From Gallionella sp. (GTDB lineage: Bacteria; Pseudomonadota; Gammaproteobacteria; Burkholderiales; Gallionellaceae): a stretch of 64,000 nucleotides of DNA. Made by a program: the position numbers and the translations under genes. The stretch spans positions 309,198 to 373,197 of the forward strand of contig JAQTUP010000002.1 in the NCBI GenBank assembly GCA_028707275.1. Direction: 5' to 3'. Positions 30,356 through 40,001 of this stretch are shown here, one piece after another (positions within the stretch are counted from its first letter, which is position 1; the number at the start of each line of letters is the position of its first letter). A model generated the notes under the pieces. It saw nothing but the letters and a program-made list of their open reading frames with translations. It did not search any database and was not told the DNA's origin.

Positions 30356-30384
30356 TTGATTAGCGCAACTGTTTCATGGATAAT
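30356..30384 (+). promoter_or_regulatory. Probable promoter of tRNA-Leu
   Basis: TTGATT (30356-30361), 17-bp spacer, GATAAT (30379-30384), followed 12 bp later by the mature tRNA 5' end. It fits a sigma70 promoter for the tRNA gene; divergent from queA. Confidence 0.5.
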
Positions 30385-30396
30385 GCGCTCCACCTT

Positions 30397-30483
30397 GCCG
30401 GGGTGATGGAACTGGTAGACGTGCCGGACTCAAAATCCGGTGCCTGAAAGGGCGTGGGGGTTCGATTCCCCCCCCCGGCACCA
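30397..30483 (+). tRNA. tRNA-Leu (CAA anticodon)
   Basis: 87 nt, class II tRNA. Acceptor arms GCCGGGG / CCCCGGC pair, with A73 and an encoded CCA end. The anticodon stem CCGGA/TCCGG encloses loop CTCAAAA, giving anticodon CAA (reads UUG). A long variable arm (GCCTGAAAGGGC region) and the TTCGATT T-loop are present. A terminator starts 8 bp after it. tRNA-Leu genes are common phage/island integration sites, and a second partial copy of the 3' end lies 139 bp downstream. Confidence 0.97.
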
Positions 30484-30630
30484 AGATATAAAGACTGCTC
30501 AGGCAGTCTTTTTTTCGTCCGGGGTAAGCGAAGCGCCTGCGCGCTTCGCCGGGGGAATCGAAGGGCATCTGATGCAGCAGATGCCGGGGTCGCACCTGTG
30601 TGACCGATCCCCCCCGGCACCAAAATATAA
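30470..30630. repeat. Direct repeat of the tRNA-Leu 3' end, with an inverted T-arm fragment between
   Basis: The 22-bp segment from the C-run through GGCACCA and ATATAA (30470-30491) recurs at 30609-30630 with one mismatch, 139 bp apart. Between them, CGCCGGGGGAATCGAAGGG (30548-30566) is an inverted partial copy of the T-arm and acceptor. This looks like att-site debris or a decayed tRNA duplication. No integrase gene is near. Confidence 0.7.
30491..30515 (+). terminator. Terminator of tRNA-Leu
   Basis: Stem AAGACTGC / GCAGTCTT with TCAG loop, followed by five further T residues, 8 bp after the tRNA. Confidence 0.88.
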
Positions 30631-30660
30631 GATCAAAGCCACCTTGCGGTGGCTTTGATC
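30631..30660. terminator. Strong stem-loop upstream of the Nudix gene
   Basis: Perfect 13-bp stem GATCAAAGCCACC / GGTGGCTTTGATC with a TTGC loop. The T-run afterwards is weak (TTGCC). It directly follows the second tRNA-3'-end copy, as a terminator of a lost tRNA gene would. Confidence 0.65.
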
Positions 30661-30706
30661 TTGCCGTGATACCATTGACCTACTTGTCACACACCCCGCA
30701 CTGGAA

Positions 30707-31153
30707 ATGATCTGGAAACCCAACGTCACCGTAGCTGCCGTCATCGAACGCGATGGCCGGTTTTTACTGGTCGAAGAAGAAACCTCACAGGGTCTGCGCC
30801 TCAACCAGCCTGCCGGACACTGGGAGGCCCATGAATCCCTGCTCGATGGCACGATACGCGAAACGCTGGAGGAATCGGCTTTCGATTTCACGCCCGAACA
30901 CCTGATCGGCATCTACCGCTGGCACGCCCAGGCATCCGACACGACTTTTCTGCGCTTTGCCATTTGCGGGGTGGTCACCTGCCACCATCCGGAACGCCCG
31001 CTCGATCAAGGCATCGTGCGCACACTGTGGCTGACGACAGATGAAATTCGCGCAAGCCAGGAACGTCACCGCAGCCCGCTGGTGTTGCGCTGCTGTGAGG
31101 ATTACCTGGCCGGCAAACGCTATCCACTCGATATACTGATTCATTATGAATAA
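30707..31153 (+). CDS. Nudix hydrolase (NudJ-like)
   Basis: 148 aa. The Nudix box begins [21 protein letters not shown], which fits G-x5-E-x7-RE-x2-EE, with the usual final glycine replaced by alanine. The N-terminus [24 protein letters not shown] and the position directly before mnmA match NudJ (YmfB), a phosphatase on HMP-PP and nucleoside di/triphosphates. The stop codon overlaps a potential ATG of the mnmA frame (ATGAATAA), but the likely mnmA start is 68 bp further on. Confidence 0.9.
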   Translation: MIWKPNVTVAAVIERDGRFLLVEEETSQGLRLNQPAGHWEAHESLLDGTIRETLEESAFDFTPEHLIGIYRWHAQASDTTFLRFAICGVVTCHHPERPLDQGIVRTLWLTTDEIRASQERHRSPLVLRCCEDYLAGKRYPLDILIHYE

Positions 31154-31220
31154 AAATGCCCCCTTTCCAAATCCCCCTCGCTACGCTCTCCCCCCAGCGC
31201 CAGCGGGAGCAAGGACAAAC

Positions 31221-32315
31221 GTGAAAAGCATCTCCAAACCCCGCGTAGTCGTCGGCATGTCCGGCGGCGTGGATTCCTCTGTCACCGCCTTGCTGCTCAA
31301 ACAGCAAGGCTATGACGTGATCGGCCTGTTCATGAAAAACTGGGAGGATGACGACAACAGCGAATATTGTTCATCGCGTCAGGATTTGCTCGATGCTGTG
31401 TCGGTCGCGGACACCATAGGCATTCCGATCGAGGCGGTCAATTTCGCCCGCGAATACAAGGATCGCGTGTTCAGCTCCTTCCTGCGCGAATATCAGGCAG
31501 GTCGCACGCCCAATCCCGACATCCTGTGCAACGCCGAAATCAAGTTCAAGGCTTTTCTGGATCACGCTATCATGCTCGGCGCCGACACCATCGCCACAGG
31601 GCATTACGCGCAGGTGCGCGAGGTTGACGGCTTGTTCCAGCTGCTCAAAGCCACCGACAGCAGCAAGGATCAGAGTTACTTTTTGCATCGATTGAATCAG
31701 GCGCAACTCTCCCGCGCCATGTTCCCGCTGGGCCGTCTGCTCAAATCCGAGATCCGGGTGATCGCCGAACAACACGGCTTGTGCAATCACGCCAAGAAGG
31801 ACAGCACCGGCATCTGCTTCATCGGCGAGCGTCCGTTCCGCGAATTTTTAAGCGGCTATCTGCCCACCCAACCGGGCGAGATGCGCACACCGGAAGGCCG
31901 TCTGGTTGGCCGTCACATCGGCCTGTCGTTCTACACCCTGGGCCAGCGGCAAGGACTGGGGATAGGCGGGGACAAGAATTCCAGTGGTGAACCCTGGTTC
32001 GTCGCCGCCAAGGACATGGTAAACAATCGACTGATCGTGGTGCAGGGTCACGACCATCCGGCACTGTTAAGCGACAGCCTGACCGCGATCGATGCCCACT
32101 GGATCAGCGGCACGGCGCCCGAAACAGATCATTCTTACGCAGCCAAGACCCGCTACCGTCAGACCGATGCACCCTGCCGCATCACACAATTAACAGGCGA
32201 CCATTGCGCGGTTTCGTTCGACCAGCCGCAATGGGCCGTCACCCCCGGGCAGTCGGTCGTGTTGTATGAGGGCGAGGTTTGCCTGGGCGGCGCAATCATC
32301 GAAGCGGGGCTGTAA
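31221..32315 (+). CDS. mnmA: tRNA-specific 2-thiouridylase MnmA
   Basis: 364 aa from GTG 31221, with AAGGA at 31211-31215. The frame is open from ATG 31146, but the extra 25 residues are Pro/Ala-rich and translate an intergenic C-rich repeat, so they are probably not native. The enzyme thiolates U34 of Lys, Glu and Gln tRNAs. Motifs are the PP-loop GMSGGVDSS, catalytic cysteines in [12 protein letters not shown] and [10 protein letters not shown], and the [17 protein letters not shown] insert. Downstream of nudJ as in many proteobacteria. Confidence 0.95.
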   Translation: MKSISKPRVVVGMSGGVDSSVTALLLKQQGYDVIGLFMKNWEDDDNSEYCSSRQDLLDAVSVADTIGIPIEAVNFAREYKDRVFSSFLREYQAGRTPNPDILCNAEIKFKAFLDHAIMLGADTIATGHYAQVREVDGLFQLLKATDSSKDQSYFLHRLNQAQLSRAMFPLGRLLKSEIRVIAEQHGLCNHAKKDSTGICFIGERPFREFLSGYLPTQPGEMRTPEGRLVGRHIGLSFYTLGQRQGLGIGGDKNSSGEPWFVAAKDMVNNRLIVVQGHDHPALLSDSLTAIDAHWISGTAPETDHSYAAKTRYRQTDAPCRITQLTGDHCAVSFDQPQWAVTPGQSVVLYEGEVCLGGAIIEAGL

Positions 32316-32423
32316 TTTCCCGGTTTGTCATTCCCGCCCCCGACAATCACATTTGAGGACAGGCTGCGGCGGGAATCCGGAACGTGCCCGGCAACCTGTT
32401 TTTGCCGGTGGCAGACCAAGCGG

Positions 32424-32650
32424 GGTGCGGCCTCGCCGCCGGTTGCTTTCTTTGCACGGCCAAAGAAAGCAACTAAAGAAACGCCGCCCCGATTCACCAT
32501 CCCCATGGGATTCCCTGCGTTGCTCGTCTGGTCAGGCGGCTGCGCAACTCGCCCTGGCAGTGCGCACACTTCGCGCATTGCTGCGGAGCTCAAACAGTGC
32601 TCGCCGGAATCCCCTGACCATTCTGCGCTACTCGGTGGCGGATAAGGGGT
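32424..32650. repeat. Dispersed repeat B, copy 1
   Basis: It begins with the palindrome TTGCTTTCTTTG / CAAAGAAAGCAA followed by CTAAAGAAA. It then holds a longer inverted pair (GGTCAGG...CCTGACC) and the internal AACTCGCCC and CTCAAACAGTGCTCGCC blocks. Copy 2 with the same architecture lies at 56063-56290. No open reading frame of note. Confidence 0.6.
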
Positions 32651-33278
32651 TGAGGGTGAAACTTAAAGAGCACATGCAACGACTGTAGATTCTGATGCGC
32701 TACATGCAACAAATCCGGGTACTGGAAGGCAATTATACCCTGCCTTGAATATCTGCTTTCGGGCAGAAATTTAACAAAAGCGAAGTGCAGTTGACGAGAC
32801 AGACCCGACCATCCAGATGAAACATCCGATCGACCGCTTTACAGCTGAAACCGGTCGCTCGATCGGACGAAAAATCGTGAGATTGAACGACTGTTGCGAA
32901 CCCTCAACGGCCATAAGACGGTGACATACCCAATGGCGGGTTCCGGAGGTGAACCGGCCCTTAGCTGCTGGCTTGAATATTTAGCAAGCTGCTGCAAAAC
33001 TATTACGCTCGTCGATACTGCGTCAAAAAGTGAATCGCTCATTTACTACATGTAACCTCCGCTTTTTCGTCGCTTTTTTCCTTGCCTCCGCTTCGCTCAT
33101 AACGTTTTTCAGCAGCCTGTTAGAAGATTAAGCAGAGGGATCGCTCATAGCCCGGACATGTCCTCGCTTGCCCAGATTTTCTCCCGATGGACATCTCCTT
33201 GATGTCGAAGCCGCCGCCTACGACCACTTCATGCCGTTCAGCCACAGGCCCTGCTTTATGTTTTGAAATAATTTCCAG
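32651..33278. other. Gene-free stretch with decayed repeat sequence
   Basis: No plausible gene on either strand. It contains GTTTTTCAGCAGCCTGTTAGA (33101-33121), a motif often found at transposon ends, and other low-quality inverted segments. It may be the remains of past insertions; no transposase fragment could be identified. Confidence 0.45.
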
Positions 33279-33568
33279 CCTGGCAGCCTGTCGGACTTGT
33301 TTCGCAAGATGCGTTGCTCGCAAAAAAAAGATGGCTGCAAGGCGCGAATCTTGACAATGGTCACTCCATTGTCAAGATTTGCAACGCCGCAGACGCTGTT
33401 TTTGCTGGCAACCCGAAGGGACGGGGTGATTTTTACGTATTGCGGCGTCGCCTGTCTGCCGACAGGCAGTCGGTTTGCTTGTTTGGGCCAGCCAAACGGC
33501 GCGTCCCCGCCTCTTGCACCACCATCATCCCCGTCGCACTCGCGAAACAAGTCCGACAGGCTGCCAGG
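33279..33568. mobile_element. MITE-like element with 27-bp perfect terminal inverted repeats
   Basis: The 27-bp ends (33279-33305 beginning CCTGGCAGCCTGTCGG and 33542-33568 ending CCGACAGGCTGCCAGG) are exact inverse complements, enclosing 236 bp without a gene. An internal perfect palindrome (AATCTTGACAATGG / CCATTGTCAAGATT, 33347-33381) adds structure. Size and ends fit a non-autonomous element or an excised IS. No obvious target-site duplication (GC-rich flanks CCAG / TGCG). Confidence 0.65.
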
Positions 33569-33765
33569 TGCGCTAACGCACTGAGAATAGAAGAGCAAGC
33601 CGTCATGATGCAGTGTGGCGGCTAGTAAATTCATTGATGAACTTGCTATCCCCGGTCCCTGCAGACAAGAGCATCCGCTTGCAGATTGAACATAAAAGCT
33701 GGCAAGGCGCTACCTTTCGGCAACGCGATCCGCCAGCGCTAATTTGTGACTTAACAGAGGTCTCC

Positions 33766-36765
33766 ATGGAAGCTACGCAAGAGGCACAGAAGCAAGCATC
33801 GCAATACGCCCGTTCGCTCATCGAAGCATCACCCGATCCGCTAGTCACCATCAGCCCGGAGGGCAAGATCACCGACGTGAACGAGGCTTCGGTGGAGGCG
33901 ACCGGGGTGCCGCGCGAACAGCTCATCGGCACGGATTTCTCGGACTATTTCACCGACCCGGACGCGGCACGCGCCGGCTACCGCCAAGTTTTTTCCGAAG
34001 GCATGGTGCGCGATTACCCGCTTGCCATTCGCCACACGACGGGGCGCATCATGGATGTACTCTACAACGCGAGCGTCTACAAGGACGACGGCGGCAAGGT
34101 CCTCGGCGTGTTCGCCGCAGCGCGCGATGTGACGCTACAGAAGCAGGCATCGCAATACGCCCGTTCGCTCATCGAAGCGTCACCCGATCCGCTAGTCACC
34201 ATCAGCCCGGAGGGCAAGATCACCGACGTGAACGAGGCTTCGGTGGAGGCGACCGGAGTGCCGCGCGAACAGCTCATCGGCACGGATTTCTCGGACTATT
34301 TCACCGACCCGGACGCGGCACGCGCCGGCTACCGCCAAGTTTTTTCCGAAGGCATGGTGCGCGATTACCCGCTCGCCATTCGCCACACGACGGGGCGCAT
34401 CATGGATGTACTCTACAACGCGAGCGTCTACAAGGACGACAAAGGCCTGGTGCAGGGCGTGTTCGCTGCGGCACGCGATGTCACGGAGCAGCTCGGCCTG
34501 ACTCAGTTGGTCAAGGACAAGAACGCCGAGTTGGAGATCGCGATGCTTGCGGCTGAACAGGCCAACATTGCCAAGTCGGATTTTCTGTCCAACATGAGCC
34601 ACGAGATCCGCACTCCGATGAACGCCATCATCGGCATGTCCCACCTGGCGCTGAAGACCGAGATGACGGCACGGCAGCGCGACTACATCAGCAAGATCCA
34701 GGGCTCAGGTCGGCATCTGCTGGGGATTATCAACGATATTCTGGATTTCTCGAAGATCGAGGCGGGCATGCTGTCAATCGAACACGCCGAATTCAAACTG
34801 GAAAAGGTGCTCGACAATGTCGCCAACCTGATTGCCGAGAAGGCAGCGGCCAAGGGCCTGGAACTGGTGTTTGACGTCGATCGAAAGCTCCCGCTAAATC
34901 TCATAGGTGACGCGCTGCGACTGGGGCAGGTTCTGGTCAACTACTGCAACAATGCTGTCAAGTTCACCGAACAGGGCGAGATCGACGTCATTATCCGACT
35001 CAAGGAACAGACCGACAAGGATGTCCTGATCCACTGCGCCGTGCGCGATACGGGAATTGGCCTGACGACGGAGCAGATGGGACGACTGTTCCAGAGGTTT
35101 TCTCAGGGCGACACATCGACCACCCGTGAATTTGGCGGAACCGGCCTCGGATTGGCGATTTCCATGAAGCTGGCCGAGTTGATGGGTGGCGAGGTGGGTG
35201 TCGAAAGCCAACCTGGCAAAGGCAGTACGTTCTGGTTTACGGCGCGACTCGCCAAGAGCACCGGCCGACAACGCCTCCTGGCGCTGTCGAGCGATCTACA
35301 GGGCAAGCGCGTATTGGTGGTGGACGACAACGAGAACGCCCGTCTGGTACTGGCCGACCTGCTAGGCGACATTAGCTTCACGGTCGATCAGGTCGCATTG
35401 GGCCAGGCGGCGATTAACGCCGTGAAACTTGCCGACGCCAAGAATATACCCTACCACATCGTATTTCTCGACTGGCAAATGCCGGGCATGGATGGCATCG
35501 AGACCGCCCGCAGGTTGAGGGAACTTCCGCTCGGCCATTTGCCCCACATGATGATGGTGACCGCGTACGGCCGCGAGGAGATCATCAAGGGAGCCGAAGC
35601 GACCGGTATCGAGGACGTGCTGATCAAGCCGGTCAATGCCTCGATGCTGTTTGATGGCGTGGTGCGCATGCTGGGTGGTGCCGCCGATGGCCCCCGCATC
35701 GCTGCGGACAAACCAACCGAGACCTTCGGCCTGCTCGCCACTCTCAAGGGTGCCCGCGTACTCCTGGCTGAGGACAACGATCTCAATCAGCAGGTAGCAA
35801 TTGAATTGCTGACGGATGCCGGTTTCGTCGTCGATCTCGCCGAGAACGGCCAGATCGCGCTGGACAAACTACAGGCAGCAGACTACGACATCGTGTTGAT
35901 GGACATGCAGATGCCGGTGATGGATGGTGTCACGGCGACCCGCGAGATCCGCAAGAACGAGCGCTTCAAGGAGCTGCCGGTGGTTGCGATGACCGCCAAC
36001 GCCAAGCACAGCGACCGTGAGCGATGCATCGCGGCGGGCATGAACGATCACATTGCCAAACCGATCGAGCCCGAAGATTTGTGGAAGATGCTGCTGAAAT
36101 GGATCAAGCCTTTGAATACGACAGCGGAGGCGATTGGGGCAAAGCCGCCGCCTATAGTGGGAGAAGGGCTACCGTCTGGGATCGAGGGGCTGGACGTCAT
36201 CAACGCCCTACGCCGCCTGCTCGGCAAAAAAACGCTCTACTTGTCGCTGCTGCGCAAGTTCGTTGACGGACAAAAGTCTGTCATCACCGATATCAGCCTC
36301 GCCTTGCGGGACAAGTCGTGGGATGAGGCAGAGCTGCTCGCCCACACCCTCAAGGGTGTTTGCGGCAACATCGGTGCCACGACCGTACAGAGCTTGGCGG
36401 AAGATCTTGAGGCCGCTGTTGGGGCACAAAAACCGCGCGGGGAAATAGACGCCCTGCTCGACCAACTGAAGGGACCACTGGCGAATCTGATCGAGCAGTT
36501 GGAGCAACAGCTGCCGAAGGAGCGCCGTTCGGCCAGCGTCACCGGTGATCCGCACAGGATAGGCGAGGTCTGTGAACAACTTACCACCCTTCTGAGCAAC
36601 GATGACCCGAAGGCATACAGCTTGCTGGAAGAACACGCTGACCTTTTGCGCCATGCCTTTCCCAACCATCATCGCATGATCATCGAAAGCATCCGCTTGT
36701 TTCGCTTTCAACCAGCGCTTGCCGCGCTAAAGTCCGCCCGCGCGGCGGCCGACTCGAAGGTATAG
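33766..36765 (+). CDS. Hybrid histidine kinase PAS-PAS-HisKA-HATPase-REC-REC-HPt
   Basis: 999 aa from ATG 33766 (AGAGG before it); the frame is open to 33613, but that leader lies in repeat-derived sequence. Two PAS domains share 101 identical residues (about 8-108 and 125-225). The kinase core has [29 protein letters not shown] and [21 protein letters not shown]1 has VVDDNEN and [14 protein letters not shown]2 has AEDNDLNQQ and [11 protein letters not shown]. The HPt has [14 protein letters not shown]. All relay residues are present. No membrane spans, so it is a cytoplasmic multistep phosphorelay kinase. The REC-HD-GYP gene follows after 2 bp and is its likely output. Confidence 0.93.
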   Translation: MEATQEAQKQASQYARSLIEASPDPLVTISPEGKITDVNEASVEATGVPREQLIGTDFSDYFTDPDAARAGYRQVFSEGMVRDYPLAIRHTTGRIMDVLYNASVYKDDGGKVLGVFAAARDVTLQKQASQYARSLIEASPDPLVTISPEGKITDVNEASVEATGVPREQLIGTDFSDYFTDPDAARAGYRQVFSEGMVRDYPLAIRHTTGRIMDVLYNASVYKDDKGLVQGVFAAARDVTEQLGLTQLVKDKNAELEIAMLAAEQANIAKSDFLSNMSHEIRTPMNAIIGMSHLALKTEMTARQRDYISKIQGSGRHLLGIINDILDFSKIEAGMLSIEHAEFKLEKVLDNVANLIAEKAAAKGLELVFDVDRKLPLNLIGDALRLGQVLVNYCNNAVKFTEQGEIDVIIRLKEQTDKDVLIHCAVRDTGIGLTTEQMGRLFQRFSQGDTSTTREFGGTGLGLAISMKLAELMGGEVGVESQPGKGSTFWFTARLAKSTGRQRLLALSSDLQGKRVLVVDDNENARLVLADLLGDISFTVDQVALGQAAINAVKLADAKNIPYHIVFLDWQMPGMDGIETARRLRELPLGHLPHMMMVTAYGREEIIKGAEATGIEDVLIKPVNASMLFDGVVRMLGGAADGPRIAADKPTETFGLLATLKGARVLLAEDNDLNQQVAIELLTDAGFVVDLAENGQIALDKLQAADYDIVLMDMQMPVMDGVTATREIRKNERFKELPVVAMTANAKHSDRERCIAAGMNDHIAKPIEPEDLWKMLLKWIKPLNTTAEAIGAKPPPIVGEGLPSGIEGLDVINALRRLLGKKTLYLSLLRKFVDGQKSVITDISLALRDKSWDEAELLAHTLKGVCGNIGATTVQSLAEDLEAAVGAQKPRGEIDALLDQLKGPLANLIEQLEQQLPKERRSASVTGDPHRIGEVCEQLTTLLSNDDPKAYSLLEEHADLLRHAFPNHHRMIIESIRLFRFQPALAALKSARAAADSKV
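33787..34440 (+). repeat. Recent tandem duplication of a PAS domain inside the kinase gene
   Basis: 33787-34089 and 34138-34440 are 303-bp direct repeats with a 351-bp period (117 codons). They differ at only four positions (CAA/CAG, GCA/GCG, GGG/GGA, CTT/CTC), all synonymous, so the encoded 101 residues are identical. Confidence 0.95.
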
Positions 36766-36767
36766 TC

Positions 36768-37925
36768 ATGGACGCGCCCGACTTAAGCGGAAGACCCACG
36801 ATTCTGGTGGTCGACAACACCCCGGACAACCTCATTTTGATGAGCGATCTGCTCACTGGCGACTATCAGGTGAAGGTTGCTAATGGCGGCGAAAGAGCGC
36901 TGGCCATCGCCACCTCCGATTCCCCACCGGACTTGATCCTGCTCGACATCATGATGCCGGCCATGGACGGCTACGAGGTCTGTCGGCGACTCAAGTGCGA
37001 CGATAGAACGACAGATATCCCGGTGATCTTCCTTACCGCAAAGTCCGAGGAAGAGGACGAGAAGAAGGGACTGGAACTCGGCGCCGTCGACTACATCACC
37101 AAGCCGATCAGCCCGTCCATCGTCATGGCGCGCGTGAAGAACCATCTTGCGCTCAAGACCATGGCCGACTTCCTGCGTGATCAGAACGAATTTCTCAAGA
37201 TCGAGGTGGACAAGCGAACCCAAGCCCTGGTCGCCATCCAGGACGTCACCATCCAGACCATGGCCTCGCTGGCCGAGACGCGCGACTCCGACACCGGCAA
37301 CCACATCCGCCGTACCCAGTTCTACGTCAAGGCGATGGCCGAGCGACTACGTCGGCATCCGCGCTTTGGCTGGTTCCTGAACGACGCCAATATCGACATG
37401 CTGTTCAAGTCTGCGCCGCTGCATGACATCGGCAAGGTCGGCATTCCCGACCACATCCTGCTAAAACCCGGCCGCTTCGAGCCGCACGAGTTTGAGATCA
37501 TGAAGACGCACACGACGCTCGGACGGGATGCCATCGAGCACGCCGAGCATCAGCTTGGCATGAATGTGGAATTTCTCACGATGGCAAAGGAAATCGCCCT
37601 TTCGCACCAGGAAAAATGGGATGGTTCGGGCTATCCGCAAGGGCTGGCGGGCGAGGCCATTCCGCTGTCGGCGCGGCTGATGGCCATCGCTGACGTCTAC
37701 GATGCACTGATCAGCCGACGAGTCTACAAGGCGGGCATGCCGCACGAGAAGGCTGTCGCCATCATTGTCGAAGGCAGGGGCACGCATTTCGATCCGGACA
37801 TGGTCGATGCCTTTACCGAATTACAGAACGAATTTCGCGCCATCGCAAAACGCTATGCCGACTCTGACCAGGACATGGCGAAGAAGAAAGAACAACTGGA
37901 CCGCCTCGCTGGTGCCGGAGGATAA
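36768..37925 (+). CDS. Response regulator REC-HD-GYP, c-di-GMP phosphodiesterase
   Basis: 385 aa, starting 2 bp after the hybrid kinase stop. The receiver (about 10-130) has VVDNTPDN, LILLDIMMPAMDGYE and TKP. The HD-GYP domain (about 160-355) has APLHDIGKVGIPDHILLKPG and HQEKWDGSGYPQGL, so metal ligands and GYP are intact. This is the common RpfG-like, two-domain c-di-GMP hydrolase. The tail is charged and possibly coiled. It is presumably phosphorylated via the HPt of the upstream kinase. The Kai-type genes start 362 bp downstream on the same strand. Confidence 0.94.
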   Translation: MDAPDLSGRPTILVVDNTPDNLILMSDLLTGDYQVKVANGGERALAIATSDSPPDLILLDIMMPAMDGYEVCRRLKCDDRTTDIPVIFLTAKSEEEDEKKGLELGAVDYITKPISPSIVMARVKNHLALKTMADFLRDQNEFLKIEVDKRTQALVAIQDVTIQTMASLAETRDSDTGNHIRRTQFYVKAMAERLRRHPRFGWFLNDANIDMLFKSAPLHDIGKVGIPDHILLKPGRFEPHEFEIMKTHTTLGRDAIEHAEHQLGMNVEFLTMAKEIALSHQEKWDGSGYPQGLAGEAIPLSARLMAIADVYDALISRRVYKAGMPHEKAVAIIVEGRGTHFDPDMVDAFTELQNEFRAIAKRYADSDQDMAKKKEQLDRLAGAGG

Positions 37926-38287
37926 GCGATGCTCTTCTTGAGCAGCAAAGTGCGAACGACCGGATTAGCTTACATAACCGGTCAATGGCGGCAGTGGCGT
38001 GTACACCGGACCCGTTTTCGAGCCTGTATTCGGGTCTTGACTGTCTCTTCCTGGCCGACTACTGCCTGTCATCCGTTATAACTCGTAGCCGCAAAGCCGA
38101 CATTTGAAAAGGATATCTTTTGGGCGCACAGTTAAAAATAACCGCTTATTTTAGAAGCAAGCCTGTATAATTCTAGGGTTTTAAATAATTTTTAAGTTCC
38201 TATTGAAGTTTTCTCCTGGTTTATTGGCATGCAAGACGCCTGACTCCCGAAGCTAATTTGATAATAGTTTCAAACCGGGGAAATATT
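37926..38287 (+). promoter_or_regulatory. Gap before kaiC with candidate promoter
   Basis: No gene in 362 bp. A hairpin GACCCG...CGGGTC (38008-38038) could end the upstream operon, though it lacks a T-run. TATAAT at 38166-38171, in A/T-rich sequence, is a candidate -10; no good -35 is at the right distance. So kaiC may have its own promoter, possibly activator-dependent. Confidence 0.35.
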
Positions 38288-39709
38288 GTGACCGAAAACC
38301 TACTGCCAACCCTGCCCAAGTGTCCCACTCAGATCGAGGGGCTGGACGTGATACTCAAGGGTGGCCTGCCGTCGGGACGCACCACGCTGATCATCGGTGG
38401 TCCCGGCAGCGGCAAGAGCCTGTTCGGACTTGAGTTCCTCTACCGCGCTGCGCTCGACGGAGAGCCGGGGATTTTCATTTCCTTCGAAGAGCGCGCCGCT
38501 GATCTGCGCACCAACACGAGCACCCTCGGCTGGGATCTGGTGCCGCTGGAGCAAAACGGCAAGCTGTTTCTGTTCGAAGCGCGCATCGACCCGAAAGCCA
38601 TTGTTACCGGCGAATTCGGCATTCAGTCATTTCTCGCCATCCTCAACCACAAGATCAAGTCGATGGGTGCCAAACGCGTGGCCATCGATGCCATCGATGT
38701 GCTGATGCGCCTGATCAACGATGAACGCCGCGAACAAAACGAACTGTTGGCGCTGCATCAATGGCTGTCTGAGCACGATGTTACAACGCTATTGACGGTC
38801 AAGACGCCGCGCGATACGGATCATGCGCGGCATTATGAGTTCCTCGACTACATGGCCGATTGCGTCATCCATCTCGACAACCGCATGCTCGGCCAGTTGA
38901 GTACCCGCCGCCTGCGCGTCGTCAAATATCGCGGCTCCGGTTTCGGGTCGAACGAATATCCGTTTGTGATCGAGCCGCCCGGCATCATCTTGCTGCCTAT
39001 ATCAGATATCGGCCTGTCACACCAGGCGCTGGGGGAGAGAATTTCGACCGGCCTGGTCGAGCTAGACAACCTTATCGGAGGCGGTTTTCGACGCGCATCC
39101 AGCGTCCTGATCACGGGTTCCACCGGTTCCGGCAAGACCACGCTGTGCAGTGCATTTACCCATGCGGCCTGCGCGAGAGGCGAAAAAGTTCTGTGCCTTA
39201 ATTTTGAGGAGTCGGAGGCGGCGCTGGTGTCGGCGATGCTCAGTTCCGGCACCGACCTGCACCCGGCGATTGCAAAGGGCAAGCTGCGCCTGTTGACGGC
39301 CATGCCGGAAGCGATGGGCGCAGAGCAACATTTGGTGCGCACCCTCAACGCCATCCAGCAGATGCAGCCGAGTTGCGTCGTGCTTGAATCGGCTTCCGCC
39401 TGCAAGCGCATGGGCACCGAGCAGGCCGCCTTCGAATACATGATGCGCATGATCAATACCTGCAAGGAAATGGGCATCATCATCCTCATCACCAACCAGA
39501 CCAACGGCCTGAACAATCTGGACGAAATCAGCGGCATCGGCATTTCGTCCCTCATCGACTCGGTCATTCAGATGCAATTGGTCGCGGACGCCGGAGCCAT
39601 GCAGCGCAGGTTACTGGTGGTAAAGTCGCGCGGCTCGGTGCATTCACATCGTTATCACAACTTTCAAATCTCCGATCAAGGAATCACTATCCTGAAAGAG
39701 GACGTCTGA
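38288..39709 (+). CDS. kaiC: KaiC-like double RecA-type ATPase/kinase
   Basis: 473 aa from GTG 38288 (GGGGA upstream); a TTG at 38258 would add ten residues. Two KaiC domains. CI has Walker A GGPGSGKS (37-44) and the catalytic pair E67-E68 (SFEER). CII has Walker A GSTGSGKT (277-284) and E307-E308 (NFEES). The CII phosphorylation pair, S431-T432 in the cyanobacterial protein, aligns with S420-S421 (GISSLIDS). The protein ends soon after FQISDQG and lacks most of the C-terminal A-loop and KaiA-binding tail, consistent with no kaiA here. Predicted: a KaiA-independent ATPase and autokinase. It is followed by kaiB after 1 bp, the reverse of the cyanobacterial kaiB-kaiC order. Confidence 0.93.
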   Translation: MTENLLPTLPKCPTQIEGLDVILKGGLPSGRTTLIIGGPGSGKSLFGLEFLYRAALDGEPGIFISFEERAADLRTNTSTLGWDLVPLEQNGKLFLFEARIDPKAIVTGEFGIQSFLAILNHKIKSMGAKRVAIDAIDVLMRLINDERREQNELLALHQWLSEHDVTTLLTVKTPRDTDHARHYEFLDYMADCVIHLDNRMLGQLSTRRLRVVKYRGSGFGSNEYPFVIEPPGIILLPISDIGLSHQALGERISTGLVELDNLIGGGFRRASSVLITGSTGSGKTTLCSAFTHAACARGEKVLCLNFEESEAALVSAMLSSGTDLHPAIAKGKLRLLTAMPEAMGAEQHLVRTLNAIQQMQPSCVVLESASACKRMGTEQAAFEYMMRMINTCKEMGIIILITNQTNGLNNLDEISGIGISSLIDSVIQMQLVADAGAMQRRLLVVKSRGSVHSHRYHNFQISDQGITILKEDV

Positions 39710-39710
39710 C

Positions 39711-40001
39711 ATGAGCGCGGACGAATACCGTTTCCGGCTGTTTATCGCGGGCAACGAACCCAATTCGCTCCTTGCCGAGCAAAACTTGCGCGCATTGTGC
39801 CTCACCTATCTGCCCGGTTGCCATCACATTGAGATCATTGATGTGCTTCAGGATTTCGAGGCGGCGCTGCAAGCCATGATCATGGTGGCACCGGCGGTGA
39901 TGATGCTGGCTCCGCGCGCGGTCACCCTGTTTGGCGCACTGAACGACACGGCAAAAACTCTTGCCGCACTTGGCCTCAAACAGGCGAACCCCCATGACTG
40001 A
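39711..40001 (+). CDS. kaiB: KaiB-like protein
   Basis: 96 aa. The N-terminal strand and loop YRFRLFIAGNEPNSLLAEQNLRAL closely match the KaiB signature (KLYVAGNTPNS). The IEIIDVLQDFE and PAVMMLAPRAVTLFGAL segments correspond to the KaiB core. It has no fused domain. In cyanobacteria KaiB binds the CI ring of KaiC after a fold switch. It starts 1 bp after kaiC and overlaps the next kinase gene by 8 bp (ATGACTGA). This makes a tight kaiC-kaiB-kinase operon, with the kinase in the position of a SasA-like output. Confidence 0.9.
   Translation: MSADEYRFRLFIAGNEPNSLLAEQNLRALCLTYLPGCHHIEIIDVLQDFEAALQAMIMVAPAVMMLAPRAVTLFGALNDTAKTLAALGLKQANPHD

Noticed and set aside
30397..30660. A second intact tRNA gene after tRNA-Leu
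   Set aside because: Only the 3' acceptor end and a T-arm fragment are duplicated; no anticodon arm can be formed.
31146..31220. Upstream ATG for mnmA
   Set aside because: It would add 25 Pro/Ala-rich residues encoded by a repeat; GTG 31221 has AAGGA and gives the normal length.
33613..33765. Longer N-terminus for the hybrid kinase
   Set aside because: The extra 51 residues precede the PAS domain without resemblance to any domain and lack a good ribosome binding site; ATG 33766 has one.
37926..38287. kaiA gene upstream of kaiC
   Set aside because: No open frame of useful length lies in this gap, and no neighbour has KaiA features.
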